The translations under genes were made by a program, and so were the position numbers. A stretch of DNA of 64,000 nt from NCBI GenBank assembly GCA_016839555.1, contig JAEOUA010000006.1:62001-126000 (forward strand). The letters run 5' to 3'. The notes under the pieces were generated by a model that was given only the letters and a program-made list of their open reading frames with translations, did no database searches and was not told where the DNA came from. Each line of letters begins with the position of its first letter. Position 1 is the first letter of the stretch. Below are positions 46,576 to 55,841 of the stretch, in pieces. The stretch comes from Promethearchaeota archaeon (GTDB taxonomy: Archaea > Asgardarchaeota > Lokiarchaeia > Sigyniarchaeales > SOKP01).

Positions 46576-47376
46576 ATTTCTTTTAAAAGAGACCGTGAAG
46601 AGATTGCACTAAAGAAAAAAAAATTAAGAACAACAGAATTTCATGATGCTGAAATGCTGACAGTTCTGTGGGAAACTAAAACCGAGATTGTTAAGAGAGT
46701 TTTACCTCCCCCACTTAACCCCCTTAAAAGACCCATCGCTCTTGCATTTATAGCTCATTATCCTAATACTAATCAAGGATTACCGTATAATGAAGGAGCA
46801 CTTATGATAAGATGTGAATATAATGGCGAATTTGGGAATTATTATCTAGCAATGCCCGTTACAGATGATAGAGCTTTATTAGGAGGGAGAGAAATCTTTG
46901 GATTTCCCAAAAAAATGGCAAAGGTGCATTTAGAACGTAACAATGATGAAGTTTATGGATATGCTGAACGATTAGGGGTAAAAAATATTGAAATTAGGGC
47001 ACATTTAGGGGTACCATTCAATGAGCCAGAAACTCCCCAATTAATTAAAGTCCTTGGATTACTTCCTGGTAGAAATAAAAATACCATAAATTATAATTTT
47101 AAATATTTTCCCGCACCCAATAAAGAAGGATTTGATTATAATCCGTGGTTAGTGAAACAAGAAACAGCCGTCCGTCCTAAATCAATGGAAACAGGAAGAG
47201 CGGAAATCACTTTAAGGTCAAGTGTTCACGATCCGTGGGGTGAAATTGAAATTGAAACTGTTTTTGGGGCATTATATCTTAAAACCGATAATACGATGTA
47301 TCCAGGTCAAAAAATCAGCGAAGTTGATACAGAGGAGTTTTTACCATATAGTTTTATAAACTGGGACTGGTATTAG
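46576..47376 (+). CDS. Acetoacetate decarboxylase-like protein
   Basis: About 267 aa. The Schiff-base lysine motif is clear: GGREIFGFPKKMAKV, with PVTDDRALLGGRE before it. Family members decarboxylate acetoacetate or related beta-keto acids. A GTG at 46567 is in frame but forms part of the GTAGGTGA ribosome site; six nt further on, ATT (46576) is in the position where other genes here have ATG, so an AUU start is suggested. It lies 75 nt after the Fe-S protein gene and may belong to the same pathway of 2-hydroxy/keto acid breakdown. Confidence 0.8.
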   Translation: MSFKRDREEIALKKKKLRTTEFHDAEMLTVLWETKTEIVKRVLPPPLNPLKRPIALAFIAHYPNTNQGLPYNEGALMIRCEYNGEFGNYYLAMPVTDDRALLGGREIFGFPKKMAKVHLERNNDEVYGYAERLGVKNIEIRAHLGVPFNEPETPQLIKVLGLLPGRNKNTINYNFKYFPAPNKEGFDYNPWLVKQETAVRPKSMETGRAEITLRSSVHDPWGEIEIETVFGALYLKTDNTMYPGQKISEVDTEEFLPYSFINWDWY

Positions 47377-47548
47377 TCTCACTTCCTCGTCTTGAAAATA
47401 AAGCAAACCATATTCTATTAGTGAAAGGGTTTGATTTTGAAGGAAAGGTGTATTAATAGTTTTATCATTGTGTATAAAATCCTTCTAAAAACTATTAAGA
47501 TTCAATAAAAATAGGAAAATAAAAATAAATAGAAAAAAAAACTTTTGA

Positions 47549-47833
47549 TTAACCTATAAGTTTTAGTGATGCTTTACGGATATCTCCAGCCATTACACGC
47601 TTTCTTTTATCAGCATTACAGATCTTAATTGCTTTTTTTGTTGTCGCAACCGCTGTTTTTTCTAAAAAGTTGATTAATTGATCAAGTGCCTCAGCAGCTA
47701 CTAGATCTGCCCCCACTTTCTTCATTAATCTTCTAATGGGTGCTTTTGCCATATAAGATTCTCCCTTTTTCTTAGCTGGTGCTTTCTTTTTAGCTGGTGC
47801 TGCCTTCTTTGCTGGAGCTTTTTTTTTAGCCAT
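47549..47833 (-). CDS. Archaeal histone with lysine-rich N-terminal tail
   Basis: 94 aa. Residues 28-94 are a histone fold (APIRRLMKKVGADLVAAEAL, KTAVATTKKAIKICNADKRK, VMAGDIRKAS). Residues 1-27 form a Lys/Ala/Pro tail built of repeated APAKKK units, eukaryote-like. The ATG at 47833 has a strong GGAGG site; a second ATG at residue 28 has its own GGGAG upstream, so a tailless form could be made. A TATA-like GTTTAAATAG at about 47916-47925 suggests a leader near 60 nt. Expected to wrap chromosomal DNA. Confidence 0.92.
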   Translation of the reverse strand: MAKKKAPAKKAAPAKKKAPAKKKGESYMAKAPIRRLMKKVGADLVAAEALDQLINFLEKTAVATTKKAIKICNADKRKRVMAGDIRKASLKLIG

Positions 47834-48267
47834 AATATTAATCCTCCATTATTTTTTTAATTTTCATTAAGAAAATATTACGTTATGGTTTGAATATAAC
47901 TAACACATTACTACTATTTAAACGTTCTGTTTTTCAATTAAAAAATTCAGCTATTATCTTCTAAGATTAAAAAATAGAAAATTTTCTCTTAAAACTATTT
48001 TGCCGATAAAAAAAATATATCTAATTTTTCTAAGCTATAATATAAACTAATCAAATATGTTTTCTAGGAAGGGTTTTGAACAAAATTCAAACTTACTCAG
48101 AGGATGGAGAAAATTTGCCCATTCATATAAATAACTCTATAAATAAGCCAGTTCAACAAAATAATTAGAAAATTAATCAATAAATTTGCTTTAAAAAATA
48201 ATAAATGAAGGAAATCAACCTTCCTTCTTGTAAATGGGTATTATTTTTCTATAAAAAAAAATATCAA
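47834..48267. other. Intergenic region between histone and Lrp genes
   Basis: 434 nt. Holds the histone promoter on the minus strand (TATA-like at 47916-47925) and, just after the Lrp gene, a minus-strand T-run (forward A-run near 48254-48262) and a short inverted repeat (GAAGG / CCTTC near 48208-48224) suited to a terminator. A 25-30 codon plus-strand frame around 48060-48168 has mildly protein-like text (TYSEDGENLPIHINNS) without a good start. Confidence 0.35.
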
Positions 48268-48690
48268 TCATTTAATAACATCTGTTATAAAACAAGTTTC
48301 TACTATTTTGACCCCTTCAATTTGTGAGACTTTTTGCTCTATTAATGGATTAAATTGCTCTATGGCAGGTATTTCTACAATTATAAACAAACCACAATCA
48401 CCTGAAAGCCTCCAAATATCTGTAATCTCTTCTATATTCCTTAATTCCTTCATAATGCCTTTTATTTCCTTGTAATCGGGTTCTATTTTGATGGTGGCCC
48501 TTATTTTAGCCTTTTGGTCAATCTCATAATTAATGGTAAATTTTTTGATAATATTTTTTTTTAACAATCTCTTAACCCTTCGTCTCACAGTAGCTTCAGT
48601 ACGACCAACAATTTCTCCAATATCTCTAAAAGACTGTCTTCCATCCTTATTTAATTCCTCTAAGATCCGTTTATCGATGGCGTCTATCAT
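48268..48690 (-). CDS. Lrp/AsnC-family transcription regulator
   Basis: 140 aa. Winged helix at 1-55 (IDKRILEELNKDGRQSFRDI, GRTEATVRRRVKRLLKKNII) and a RAM ligand/oligomerisation domain at 65-138 (ATIKIEPDYKEIKGIMKEL, GDCGLFIIVEI). A typical feast/famine regulator that binds DNA as dimer or octamer and senses an amino acid or similar ligand. Stands alone; regulates itself or distant genes. Complete. Confidence 0.92.
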   Translation of the reverse strand: MIDAIDKRILEELNKDGRQSFRDIGEIVGRTEATVRRRVKRLLKKNIIKKFTINYEIDQKAKIRATIKIEPDYKEIKGIMKELRNIEEITDIWRLSGDCGLFIIVEIPAIEQFNPLIEQKVSQIEGVKIVETCFITDVIK

Positions 48691-49094
48691 TTTAAGCTCC
48701 CTTTTTTCTAATTACCCGATCTATTTTGATCATTATATTTAATAAATAAGAAATATCATTAATTAATTTTTTCGGTTTTTTATAGATTTTAATAATTTAT
48801 GTATTAAAGTTACGACTTTTAATAGAAAAATCGAAATGAAATGTTAAGATTATATAATTTAAAATGGTTTTTAAATAAAAATAATAATTCATAGTATCAT
48901 AGTTCTTTCATGGAGTATAGTTATTAAATCAATTTGTCGGAAAAATTAAAGTGAAGTAGTTATTTTCAAAAAGAAATTACTATATTCTTTTATTTTTTAT
49001 CACTACAATTATGAATTGGATTAATGTAGATCACAAAAAAGATAATTTAATTATTTATATAGCAATTTTGTTTATGTCATTGATGATATATTTA
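48691..49094. other. Intergenic region upstream of the Lrp gene
   Basis: 404 nt, AT-rich. Contains the minus-strand promoter of the Lrp gene (TATA-like TTTATTAAATATA just upstream of its start). A 41-codon plus-strand frame (49012-49137, start MNWINVDHKKDNLIIY, one hydrophobic helix) runs into the phosphatase gene and has no ribosome site, so it is not called. Confidence 0.3.
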
Positions 49095-49811
49095 CTAAAT
49101 TGTTTTGTTTTTCCACCAAAAAGGAGCTTCTACTAATTTTAAATGATCAAAATCAAATAATAGGATATCATTTCCCTGTAGGGTAAATACAAACCCGCTG
49201 AGATAAGACGGCCACTTATCTATGGGCAACCCAAACCAGCCTAATCTTAAAATTGATAAAATAAGGTCGTGGGTAACATGAATATCAATACATTTTTTCG
49301 ATCCTTTCTCTACTTCATTCCAAATAATATCTGCTGATTTTTTAGCATACTCTTGGATAGGTGGGATCATATCAGAAGGATATAAGCCGGCCACCCATCG
49401 ATGTACCAATTGTTCTAATGGATATTTAGTTGCTTCTCTATAAAAATCTTCTGGAGAAATATCAATATCATATAAAATATTTAAAGGTCCTATTATCTCT
49501 GCGGAGTTTGGACTATGATTATATCCGTTGAAGATGCTTACGGCTGTTTGCTTACATCTTTCTATTTTACTATAATATAATCGAATAGGTCGATCTTTAG
49601 GAAGATGCTCTCCAAAAAATTCTGCAAACTTATGTCCAATTGGAGTGAGCAAGTCTTTCGGATGATCCCGTATATTTTTTGAATCATATCGGTGTGAATG
49701 TCTAATGACCATAATCAATTTATTTTCTTTAGGAAGTTGATTGATTCCCTTTAATAATTGATAAGCTAGTTTAGTCCATTCACTTTGTTCCCAGATGTTT
49801 TTTTCCAACAT
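49095..49811 (-). CDS. Histidine phosphatase superfamily protein
   Basis: 238 aa. VIRHSHRYD corresponds to the RHG catalytic motif with Ser for Gly; YYSKIERCKQTAVSIFNGY supplies the second arginine; DIHVTHDLILSI carries the second histidine. The LTPIGHKFAEFFGEHL helix is standard for the fold. Probably a phosphomonoesterase of small or protein substrates; the change in the RHG glycine leaves specificity open. Single gene. Confidence 0.75.
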   Translation of the reverse strand: MLEKNIWEQSEWTKLAYQLLKGINQLPKENKLIMVIRHSHRYDSKNIRDHPKDLLTPIGHKFAEFFGEHLPKDRPIRLYYSKIERCKQTAVSIFNGYNHSPNSAEIIGPLNILYDIDISPEDFYREATKYPLEQLVHRWVAGLYPSDMIPPIQEYAKKSADIIWNEVEKGSKKCIDIHVTHDLILSILRLGWFGLPIDKWPSYLSGFVFTLQGNDILLFDFDHLKLVEAPFWWKNKTI

Positions 49812-49987
49812 AATTATATACTTTTTTTTCTAAATAAATTAAAAGGTTTCTTCTATTTTCATATTCCTATATCTTACTATTCAAAATTAAAATTCTTTAA
49901 AAAAGAACATCATTAGAAAATATATAGAATTATTTTTAGAAATATGATGATTAAGAATCTAAAATTTTTATTTAAAACGATGTAAAT

Positions 49988-50095
49988 TTATATTTGTAAA
50001 TTATAATTATAGAACTGAAATGGGCAATAAAATATATCTGAGATAAAAATCTTTCCTTTTTTTCCGCATGAAGGACAAATAATTTGAACCTCCAC
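49988..50095 (-). pseudogene. N-terminal fragment of a zinc-finger-type Asgard protein
   Basis: A GTG-initiated frame begins VEVQIICPSCGKKGKIFISD and stops after 35 residues. QIICPSCGKKGKI is a zinc-knuckle start seen in longer Asgard sensor-like proteins; here the second half of the domain and everything after are missing. It follows the 7-TM gene by 6 nt with a GGTTGGTG ribosome-like site, so it may once have been the next gene of that operon. Confidence 0.45.
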
Positions 50096-50101
50096 CAACC
50101 G

Positions 50102-50872
50102 TTAAATTGCCAGCTCCTTATTTATTTTTTTTTTTATTAAAATCTTTTCTAACCAGCTGGGTAGAAAGAAACCAAAATAATATTCAATAGCCGCAATAAT
50201 AAGAACAATTCTCAAGATCGCTTGAAGAATTTTATTTCCAAAGCTAAAAACATCAATGGCGGCAGCAACCACAAAAGTGATAAATCCTATTAATAGAAAC
50301 CTCCCTTTCCAGCGAATGGTTAAATTATCTGAGTTTAATGATTCTTTACTGAATAATATAGCAAATACAAAAGCTGTTGCTATGAAAAATACTAAAGCTA
50401 TAATTGTAAATAAGCTTCTACTATAAGAAAATCCATCAAAAGGTATTCCCTTAGCAGCAATGAATTCATAATTAATAAAGAGTAACACTAATAAAACTAC
50501 TTCATATCCCCCGCAAATCACTCCAAAAAGTATTGTCAATTTCTTCTTTAAATGAGGAAAATTAAGCTCACCTATGGAATAGATCCAGCAAAATAAACCA
50601 ACAGCATTAAACGCAGTCATAAAAAAAACATACAATAAAGGATCTAATATATAATTAAACAGCAGAATTGTGATAAAACTTATTGCTAATGGCCACCAAG
50701 AGGAGCTTATAAAAATCCAAGTTAGACCAACCGTGATTAATTCTTTTCGTTTTAATTGAAAATATTTAAATAGAATTCGAAAGCCCACAATGAATGAAAT
50801 TATTATAAACACTAAGGTACAACTGGCTCTTATAATATCTAAACTTGTCAAATCATTAATAGTTTTATACAT
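50102..50872 (-). CDS. Seven-helix membrane protein of unknown function
   Basis: 256 aa, seven hydrophobic segments, short loops, no signal peptide, N-terminus MYKTINDLTSLDIIRASC. No retinal-binding lysine pattern of rhodopsins is seen in the last helix (VLIIAAIEYYFGFFLP), so it is not called a rhodopsin despite the carotenoid genes. The size and helix pattern resemble 7-TM sensor modules common in Asgard genomes. Followed by the zinc-finger fragment and preceded, on the same strand, by the Rag-like GTPase gene 158 nt away. Confidence 0.6.
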   Translation of the reverse strand: MYKTINDLTSLDIIRASCTLVFIIISFIVGFRILFKYFQLKRKELITVGLTWIFISSSWWPLAISFITILLFNYILDPLLYVFFMTAFNAVGLFCWIYSIGELNFPHLKKKLTILFGVICGGYEVVLLVLLFINYEFIAAKGIPFDGFSYSRSLFTIIALVFFIATAFVFAILFSKESLNSDNLTIRWKGRFLLIGFITFVVAAAIDVFSFGNKILQAILRIVLIIAAIEYYFGFFLPSWLEKILIKKKINKELAI

Positions 50873-51030
50873 AAATATCCCTTATAATATAATTATATAT
50901 AACATAGACCTAATCTATTTAAAGTTTTTCAAAACGTATTCCAGTTAGAGGACTAAGATTAATCTAACAGAAAATTAAATTTATATTTATGAAAATAACT
51001 TAGATTTAATTAGCGTAGGATTTATAGATC

Positions 51031-51975
51031 TTATTCTATTATATTTTTAATCTTTTCTGCTAAACTTGGTATATATTCATAGGCGCGATCTCTTATTTTT
51101 TCATTCAGGCATAATGTCATTAAATAGACGCTCCCATAATCCTCGATATTTATTCTTTTCATGAAAATGATGCCTCTTTTCCTTTTTTTGGCTTTTCCAT
51201 CCTTAATAAGCACATTCATAATACTATCTTCTGTTTTTACATCCCATCTATTTAATCGATCCATCACTTTAGACAAGTCTGGAACTATATCTGTGCAGAA
51301 ATTTAAATATTGTTCCTCAGTAGCTCTACTCGCTAGGAATAAGTAACTCTCACTTAACAATACGGCAGCACTACTCCACGTTTGTTTGGTATAGTCCTTG
51401 AGAATTTTTTCCAATAACTCTCCCTTGCCAGTCTTTCGAATAATTGAAAAGGAAAAAGCTTTAATAAGATTCGAACCATCATAGATAGAGCTAGGATAAA
51501 ATGTAATAGTGAAATCTAATGTTAAAGATTTTATTTTATCTTTAAGGTATTCTATATTGTTTAAGTATTTTTCAGAATCTTGGATCTCTGGATCATATTT
51601 ATGTAAAAAAATTACTAAATCTTTTAATTCAGGATTATATTCTCGGACCAATTTCGCTAAATTGGCTAAATAATTAATAGAAATCTCATATCTTTGTTCA
51701 TCTTGAATATCAATCACATAAAAAAATCCACTTAAATTGGAAAAATAAATCTCTTTATTTTCTAAATATTCACTTCTATATTGTTTTTGACCACCTAAGT
51801 CCCAAATTGAGAATTTAAGCCCAAGGATATCTACTGATTGAGTAATTATATTAGCAGATTTAGTCGGTCTTAATTTTCTAATAAGGTTAAATTTCCGATC
51901 TAAATAGAGTACTATCGAACTTTTTCCTGCATTATCTAAACCAAGAATAGATATCTTTTTTTGCTCCTCGCTCAT
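51031..51975 (-). CDS. Rag/Gtr (Arf-related) GTPase with C-terminal domain
   Basis: 314 aa. P-loop GLDNAGKSS (12-20), switch II WDLGGQ (58-63), and G4 in the form HKYD (125-128), which is the HKxD variant of eukaryotic RagA/Gtr1 rather than NKxD. Residues 195-314 form an additional alpha/beta domain (AAVLLSESYLFLASRATEEQ, IIFMKRINIEDYGSVYLM, LNEKIRDRAYEYIP) that is placed like the Roadblock-type C-terminal domain of Rag GTPases. In eukaryotes Rag proteins report amino-acid supply to mTORC1. All nucleotide motifs are intact, so active GTP cycling is expected. Confidence 0.8.
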   Translation of the reverse strand: MSEEQKKISILGLDNAGKSSIVLYLDRKFNLIRKLRPTKSANIITQSVDILGLKFSIWDLGGQKQYRSEYLENKEIYFSNLSGFFYVIDIQDEQRYEISINYLANLAKLVREYNPELKDLVIFLHKYDPEIQDSEKYLNNIEYLKDKIKSLTLDFTITFYPSSIYDGSNLIKAFSFSIIRKTGKGELLEKILKDYTKQTWSSAAVLLSESYLFLASRATEEQYLNFCTDIVPDLSKVMDRLNRWDVKTEDSIMNVLIKDGKAKKRKRGIIFMKRINIEDYGSVYLMTLCLNEKIRDRAYEYIPSLAEKIKNIIE

Positions 51976-52230
51976 TTTTATTCACTGCTTGTATATAATT
52001 TAAATAGTTAATAAAATAATGGCATTATCTATTATTAAATAATAAGAATTTACCAATTATTAGATAAATAAAACACTTAATAGTTCTTTTCATATTAACA
52101 AAAGCTACTATTAATAAGAATGTTATATATTATTTTTATTAATTCAGATCTCTTATTTATGGAATAAGTAAGATAAAAAATGCTTTTCTTTCTTTTCAAT
52201 AAGAGTTTCATTATTTCTATTATTTACAAT

Positions 52231-54456
52231 TTAGGATGTTGCTAATGGAAGTGAAAAATAGAATGTAGAACCTTTATTTCTTCCCTCAGATTCCATCCAA
52301 ATTTTCCCTCCGTGTAATTCAATAATATATTTTGAGATATATAAGCCTAACCCAGAACCTCCTGGAATAATGTCTAAATTTTTACCGAATCGCTCCACTT
52401 TCCCAAACTCCGAAAATAAAAATTCTTTTTCATGTGGTTCAAATCCAATTCCATTATCTTTTATAGAGATGATGACTTCTTTATCACTTTTTTGCGCTTT
52501 TAGTTCTATTAATCCATTCGGAGGAGTAAATTTTATGGCATTACTAATCACATTTCTTAATACTTGATTAATAGCATTCCAATCAAATTCAAGGATTAAA
52601 TCTTCCTCAATAGTTGTTTGGAGGATATGCTTTCGGAGCTTCAGCAAACCCTCTAGATCTTTGAATGAGGCATGAATTAAGATTGATAAATTGTGTAATT
52701 CTTTTTGTATTTCTAACTTTTTTGATTTTACTTTAGAAGCATTTAGAATCTTTTCTATCAGATCTTCAAGGTGATTTACCCCATTATTAATCATCTCAAC
52801 CATTTCTAATGCCTCTCTATTTAGATTTAAGCGCTCCAAGCTCTTTAATAGTTCTGTGTATCCTTTAATTACAGTCAAAGGAGTCTTTAACTCATGAGAA
52901 GTTCTACTTAATAATTCTGAACGGAGTTGATTTAATTTAACTAATTCCTGCTGTACTTTAATACTTTCAGTGATATCTATAAAGGTAATAAAATCAGCTA
53001 ATTTTCCATTATATATGAGCGGTTTAGAATAATTATCCACCCAAATGATTGATCCATCTTTATTTATCAATCTAAATTTATAGTTTGTTTTAATATCTGT
53101 GTCCCCTCTCTGCTTTTTCGATAGTTGTTCAAAAACCATCGAACGGTCCTCTTCATAGATAACACTTTGAAGTTCTTTAAATGTCCAATTTTTTATTTCC
53201 TCTTCGCTATATCCACTTATTTCGCAAATTGTATTATTAAGATATTTTATTTGATTATCTTGAATAATTAGAATACCCAAAATTGATTGTTCGGCCAGTC
53301 TTCTAAAAAGTTCTTCAGATTCTTTTAATTTCTGTTGAGCTAATTTTCGTTCAGTAATATCCTTTGCTACCCCCAGAATTCCCGTAACTTTTCCCTCATC
53401 ATCAATTATAGGAATCCTACTACAAAGTACCCATCTTTTTCCCAAGTTAGTCTCCCATTCTTCTTCAATATCTAATTTCGGTTGTTTATTGTTGATCACT
53501 TCTAAATCATATTCCCAATAGCGTTGAGCACGGTCGTTGGGATATATATCAAAAGCATTTTTATTTTCTAGCTCACTTTTTTTATATCCGGATATTTGGG
53601 CATAAAAATCGTTGACCTTTATAAAATTATTTTCCGTATCTTTATAATAAATGGGGTCCGGAATATTATTGAAAATAAGTTCTAATTCTTTGCTTAAACT
53701 TCTATATTTTTCTTCCGATTTTTGAATCCTTTCTTTAGCCCTTTCTTTTTCCGATATATCTCTTAATATTGACAATTTTAGAATGTTTCCATTAATATCT
53801 CGAAATGGTGTTGAGAGAATATCATAAATTTTTTGATTTTTAGCATTATAATACGTTCGTTTTACCGATTCACCACTCTTTACTTTTGCAAAGTAACAAT
53901 GAGGGCAAGGGGAGGTTCTATCTAAGAAATATTCATAACATTTCATATTCGCACATTTTCCAAAAGTTCTTTCAATTATCGGATTGCAATAAAAAAGATC
54001 ATAATTTTCTTCAACAATATAAGCCCCATCTTCTAAAGTATCTAATATTTTCTCTAGATTTTTTTTCTGTATTTCTCTTTGTGATTCAATATGTTTTACA
54101 TCAGTTCTATCTCGAGCAAAAACAATAATAGTCTCATTATTATATAAGACATAGGTCTGCTCAAAATATTTTAGTTCCCCTTGTACCTTTAATGTCACCT
54201 CTGCTTTTTGAATTGTTTTTGTGTTAAATACTCTTTTTATATTTCTCATAAATTTTTCTGCAAGATATTCAGGAAAAACTTCATCGACGGTTTTACCTAG
54301 AAATTCTTCTGGGGGGGCAGCAAGATATTTCTGATTACCGATAAAATCTAGAAATTTACCCTCCTTGGTAAGAAGGAAGATTAAATCTCCATAAATATCA
54401 AAAGATTTCTTTAGAATCTTTTTTAGTTTAAATTTATCAGAACGTCTTATCTTCAA
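52231..54456 (-). CDS. Sensor histidine kinase with four PAS domains
   Basis: 741 aa, soluble. PAS domains at about 14-120, 135-240, 250-375 and 378-500, HisKA with H521 in SHELKTPLTVIKGY, and an ATPase domain with NVISNAIKFTPP, DNGIGFEP and GGSGLGLYISKYI. The second PAS holds four cysteines (C168, C173, C184, C187 in CANMKCYEYF and SPCPHC), a possible metal or redox site. This bacterial-type H-box differs from that of the kinase at 41481. No response regulator is adjacent. Confidence 0.92.
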   Translation of the reverse strand: MKIRRSDKFKLKKILKKSFDIYGDLIFLLTKEGKFLDFIGNQKYLAAPPEEFLGKTVDEVFPEYLAEKFMRNIKRVFNTKTIQKAEVTLKVQGELKYFEQTYVLYNNETIIVFARDRTDVKHIESQREIQKKNLEKILDTLEDGAYIVEENYDLFYCNPIIERTFGKCANMKCYEYFLDRTSPCPHCYFAKVKSGESVKRTYYNAKNQKIYDILSTPFRDINGNILKLSILRDISEKERAKERIQKSEEKYRSLSKELELIFNNIPDPIYYKDTENNFIKVNDFYAQISGYKKSELENKNAFDIYPNDRAQRYWEYDLEVINNKQPKLDIEEEWETNLGKRWVLCSRIPIIDDEGKVTGILGVAKDITERKLAQQKLKESEELFRRLAEQSILGILIIQDNQIKYLNNTICEISGYSEEEIKNWTFKELQSVIYEEDRSMVFEQLSKKQRGDTDIKTNYKFRLINKDGSIIWVDNYSKPLIYNGKLADFITFIDITESIKVQQELVKLNQLRSELLSRTSHELKTPLTVIKGYTELLKSLERLNLNREALEMVEMINNGVNHLEDLIEKILNASKVKSKKLEIQKELHNLSILIHASFKDLEGLLKLRKHILQTTIEEDLILEFDWNAINQVLRNVISNAIKFTPPNGLIELKAQKSDKEVIISIKDNGIGFEPHEKEFLFSEFGKVERFGKNLDIIPGGSGLGLYISKYIIELHGGKIWMESEGRNKGSTFYFSLPLATS

Positions 54457-54933
54457 AAAGTTAGTACCTCAATATAATTAAATCGTAATAAAAAACTAAG
54501 AACGTGCTAAAATAAATATGAATTTATATTTATTTAAATTTATTTTAATATTTTAAAGAAAAACTATAATATATCTATAGACGATGTCTAACTAATAGAT
54601 TTTAAGAGAACTCATCATTATTTATCATTTTTAGGATATACACTTAGCTAATATATCATTTTATTTTTTTCTGGGAATATGTAGTGAAAATATTACATTT
54701 TTTTAACATCATTTTCATTTAGATGAATGATAGGTATAGATCTATAACGTATATTAACTTTTGGTTGAGAATTTGATTATAAATTTAATATAACTGGCTA
54801 ACCTATTTAAGGGCTTAAAAACGCACCACAATTAACTCTCAATATTTGAACTCCTTCAGAATCATAGGATAATTACTCATATAACCAAATATTTCATATA
54901 TACATTTTTATAGAAAGAAGGATAATATCCTAT
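54457..54933. other. Divergent intergenic region
   Basis: 477 nt between the kinase and the MYG1-like gene. TATA-like CTATTTAAGG near 54802-54811 could serve the plus-strand gene with a long leader; an AAGAAGGAT ribosome site lies before its ATG. No gene or repeat recognised in the rest. Confidence 0.35.
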
Positions 54934-55827
54934 ATGGCAAAAATTATTACCCATTCCGGAAGTGCCCATCTTGATGATTTTCTTTCCGCATGCTTAATTT
55001 TATCTAAATATGATGAAGTAAATGAAATTTATAGAAAAGCAGAAGTGTCTGAGGAAGAATTAAAGGATAAAACTATCTGGAAAGTTGATGTGGGAATGAT
55101 TCATGACCCAACCATTAAGGCATTTGACCATCATCAAGAAGGCATCGAAGATTGTGCATTCTCTTTGTTATTGAAATATTGGGATCTCTGGGAACAGGCG
55201 AAAGAAATTTATTCATGGATTCCAGCGATGGTTAAAATAGATACTTCCGGCTTAGATTCTGTATTAAACTACCATCGAATTTCGTATGATACCTATTTCC
55301 GTTTAATGAACTCGTTTGTCGAAGAGTCTATAATGAATTGGTTTCAAAAATGCGAGATAATAAGTAAAAAAAAAAATAAATTGCTCTTCTACACTATGAA
55401 AGGTATTGGAAAGCAATTTTTTGCGGGAATAAATAATTACCAACAATTATTAGAAGATTTTGAATCTAATCTTGATGTGAAAGTGGTAAGTTCCCAAGGT
55501 ATTGAAGAAGATATTCAAAAAGGGATCCCTATTTTCTTCTATTTAACAAAAAAACCTAATTATACCTCCAACCTAGATAGGGTATTTTATTTGTATAAAA
55601 ATAAGTATTTCCCCAATTATCATGGCACCTGGATTACCGCATTTACCTATGATCGTCCTGAAAAAACTATTTGCTTACGACGCCATGGAAATCCGAGTAA
55701 AGTAGATTTATCGAAATTAGAAAGCCTTGAAAACACGGAATTTGCTCATCCAAAAGGCTATGTAGCTGTGGTAAAGAAAATGTCGGAGGTTGAATTAACT
55801 AATTATATTCAACATTCTATCCTTTAA
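54934..55827 (+). CDS. MYG1/DHH-like phosphohydrolase
   Basis: 297 aa. THSGSAHLDDFLSACLIL (metal residues H7, H12, D14/D15), VDVGMIHDP (D52) and FDHHQEG (DHH, 65-67) form the DHH-type metal centre of the MYG1 family, known in eukaryotes as a 3'-5' RNA exonuclease. The C-terminal half contains LRRHGNPSK and AHPKGYVAVV, comparable to the substrate lobe. Could degrade oligoribonucleotides. Convergent with the MBL hydrolase (14 nt between stops). Confidence 0.7.
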   Translation: MAKIITHSGSAHLDDFLSACLILSKYDEVNEIYRKAEVSEEELKDKTIWKVDVGMIHDPTIKAFDHHQEGIEDCAFSLLLKYWDLWEQAKEIYSWIPAMVKIDTSGLDSVLNYHRISYDTYFRLMNSFVEESIMNWFQKCEIISKKKNKLLFYTMKGIGKQFFAGINNYQQLLEDFESNLDVKVVSSQGIEEDIQKGIPIFFYLTKKPNYTSNLDRVFYLYKNKYFPNYHGTWITAFTYDRPEKTICLRRHGNPSKVDLSKLESLENTEFAHPKGYVAVVKKMSEVELTNYIQHSIL

Positions 55828-55841
55828 TGCAGCATTAAAGA

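Noticed and set aside
50102-50872. 7-TM protein as a rhodopsin using the local carotenoids
   Set aside because: No lysine for retinal in the last helix and no rhodopsin motifs.
52430-52460. T-loop-like string resembling the tRNA pattern GTTCAAATCC
   Set aside because: Lies within the kinase gene, with no acceptor stem or anticodon arm around it.
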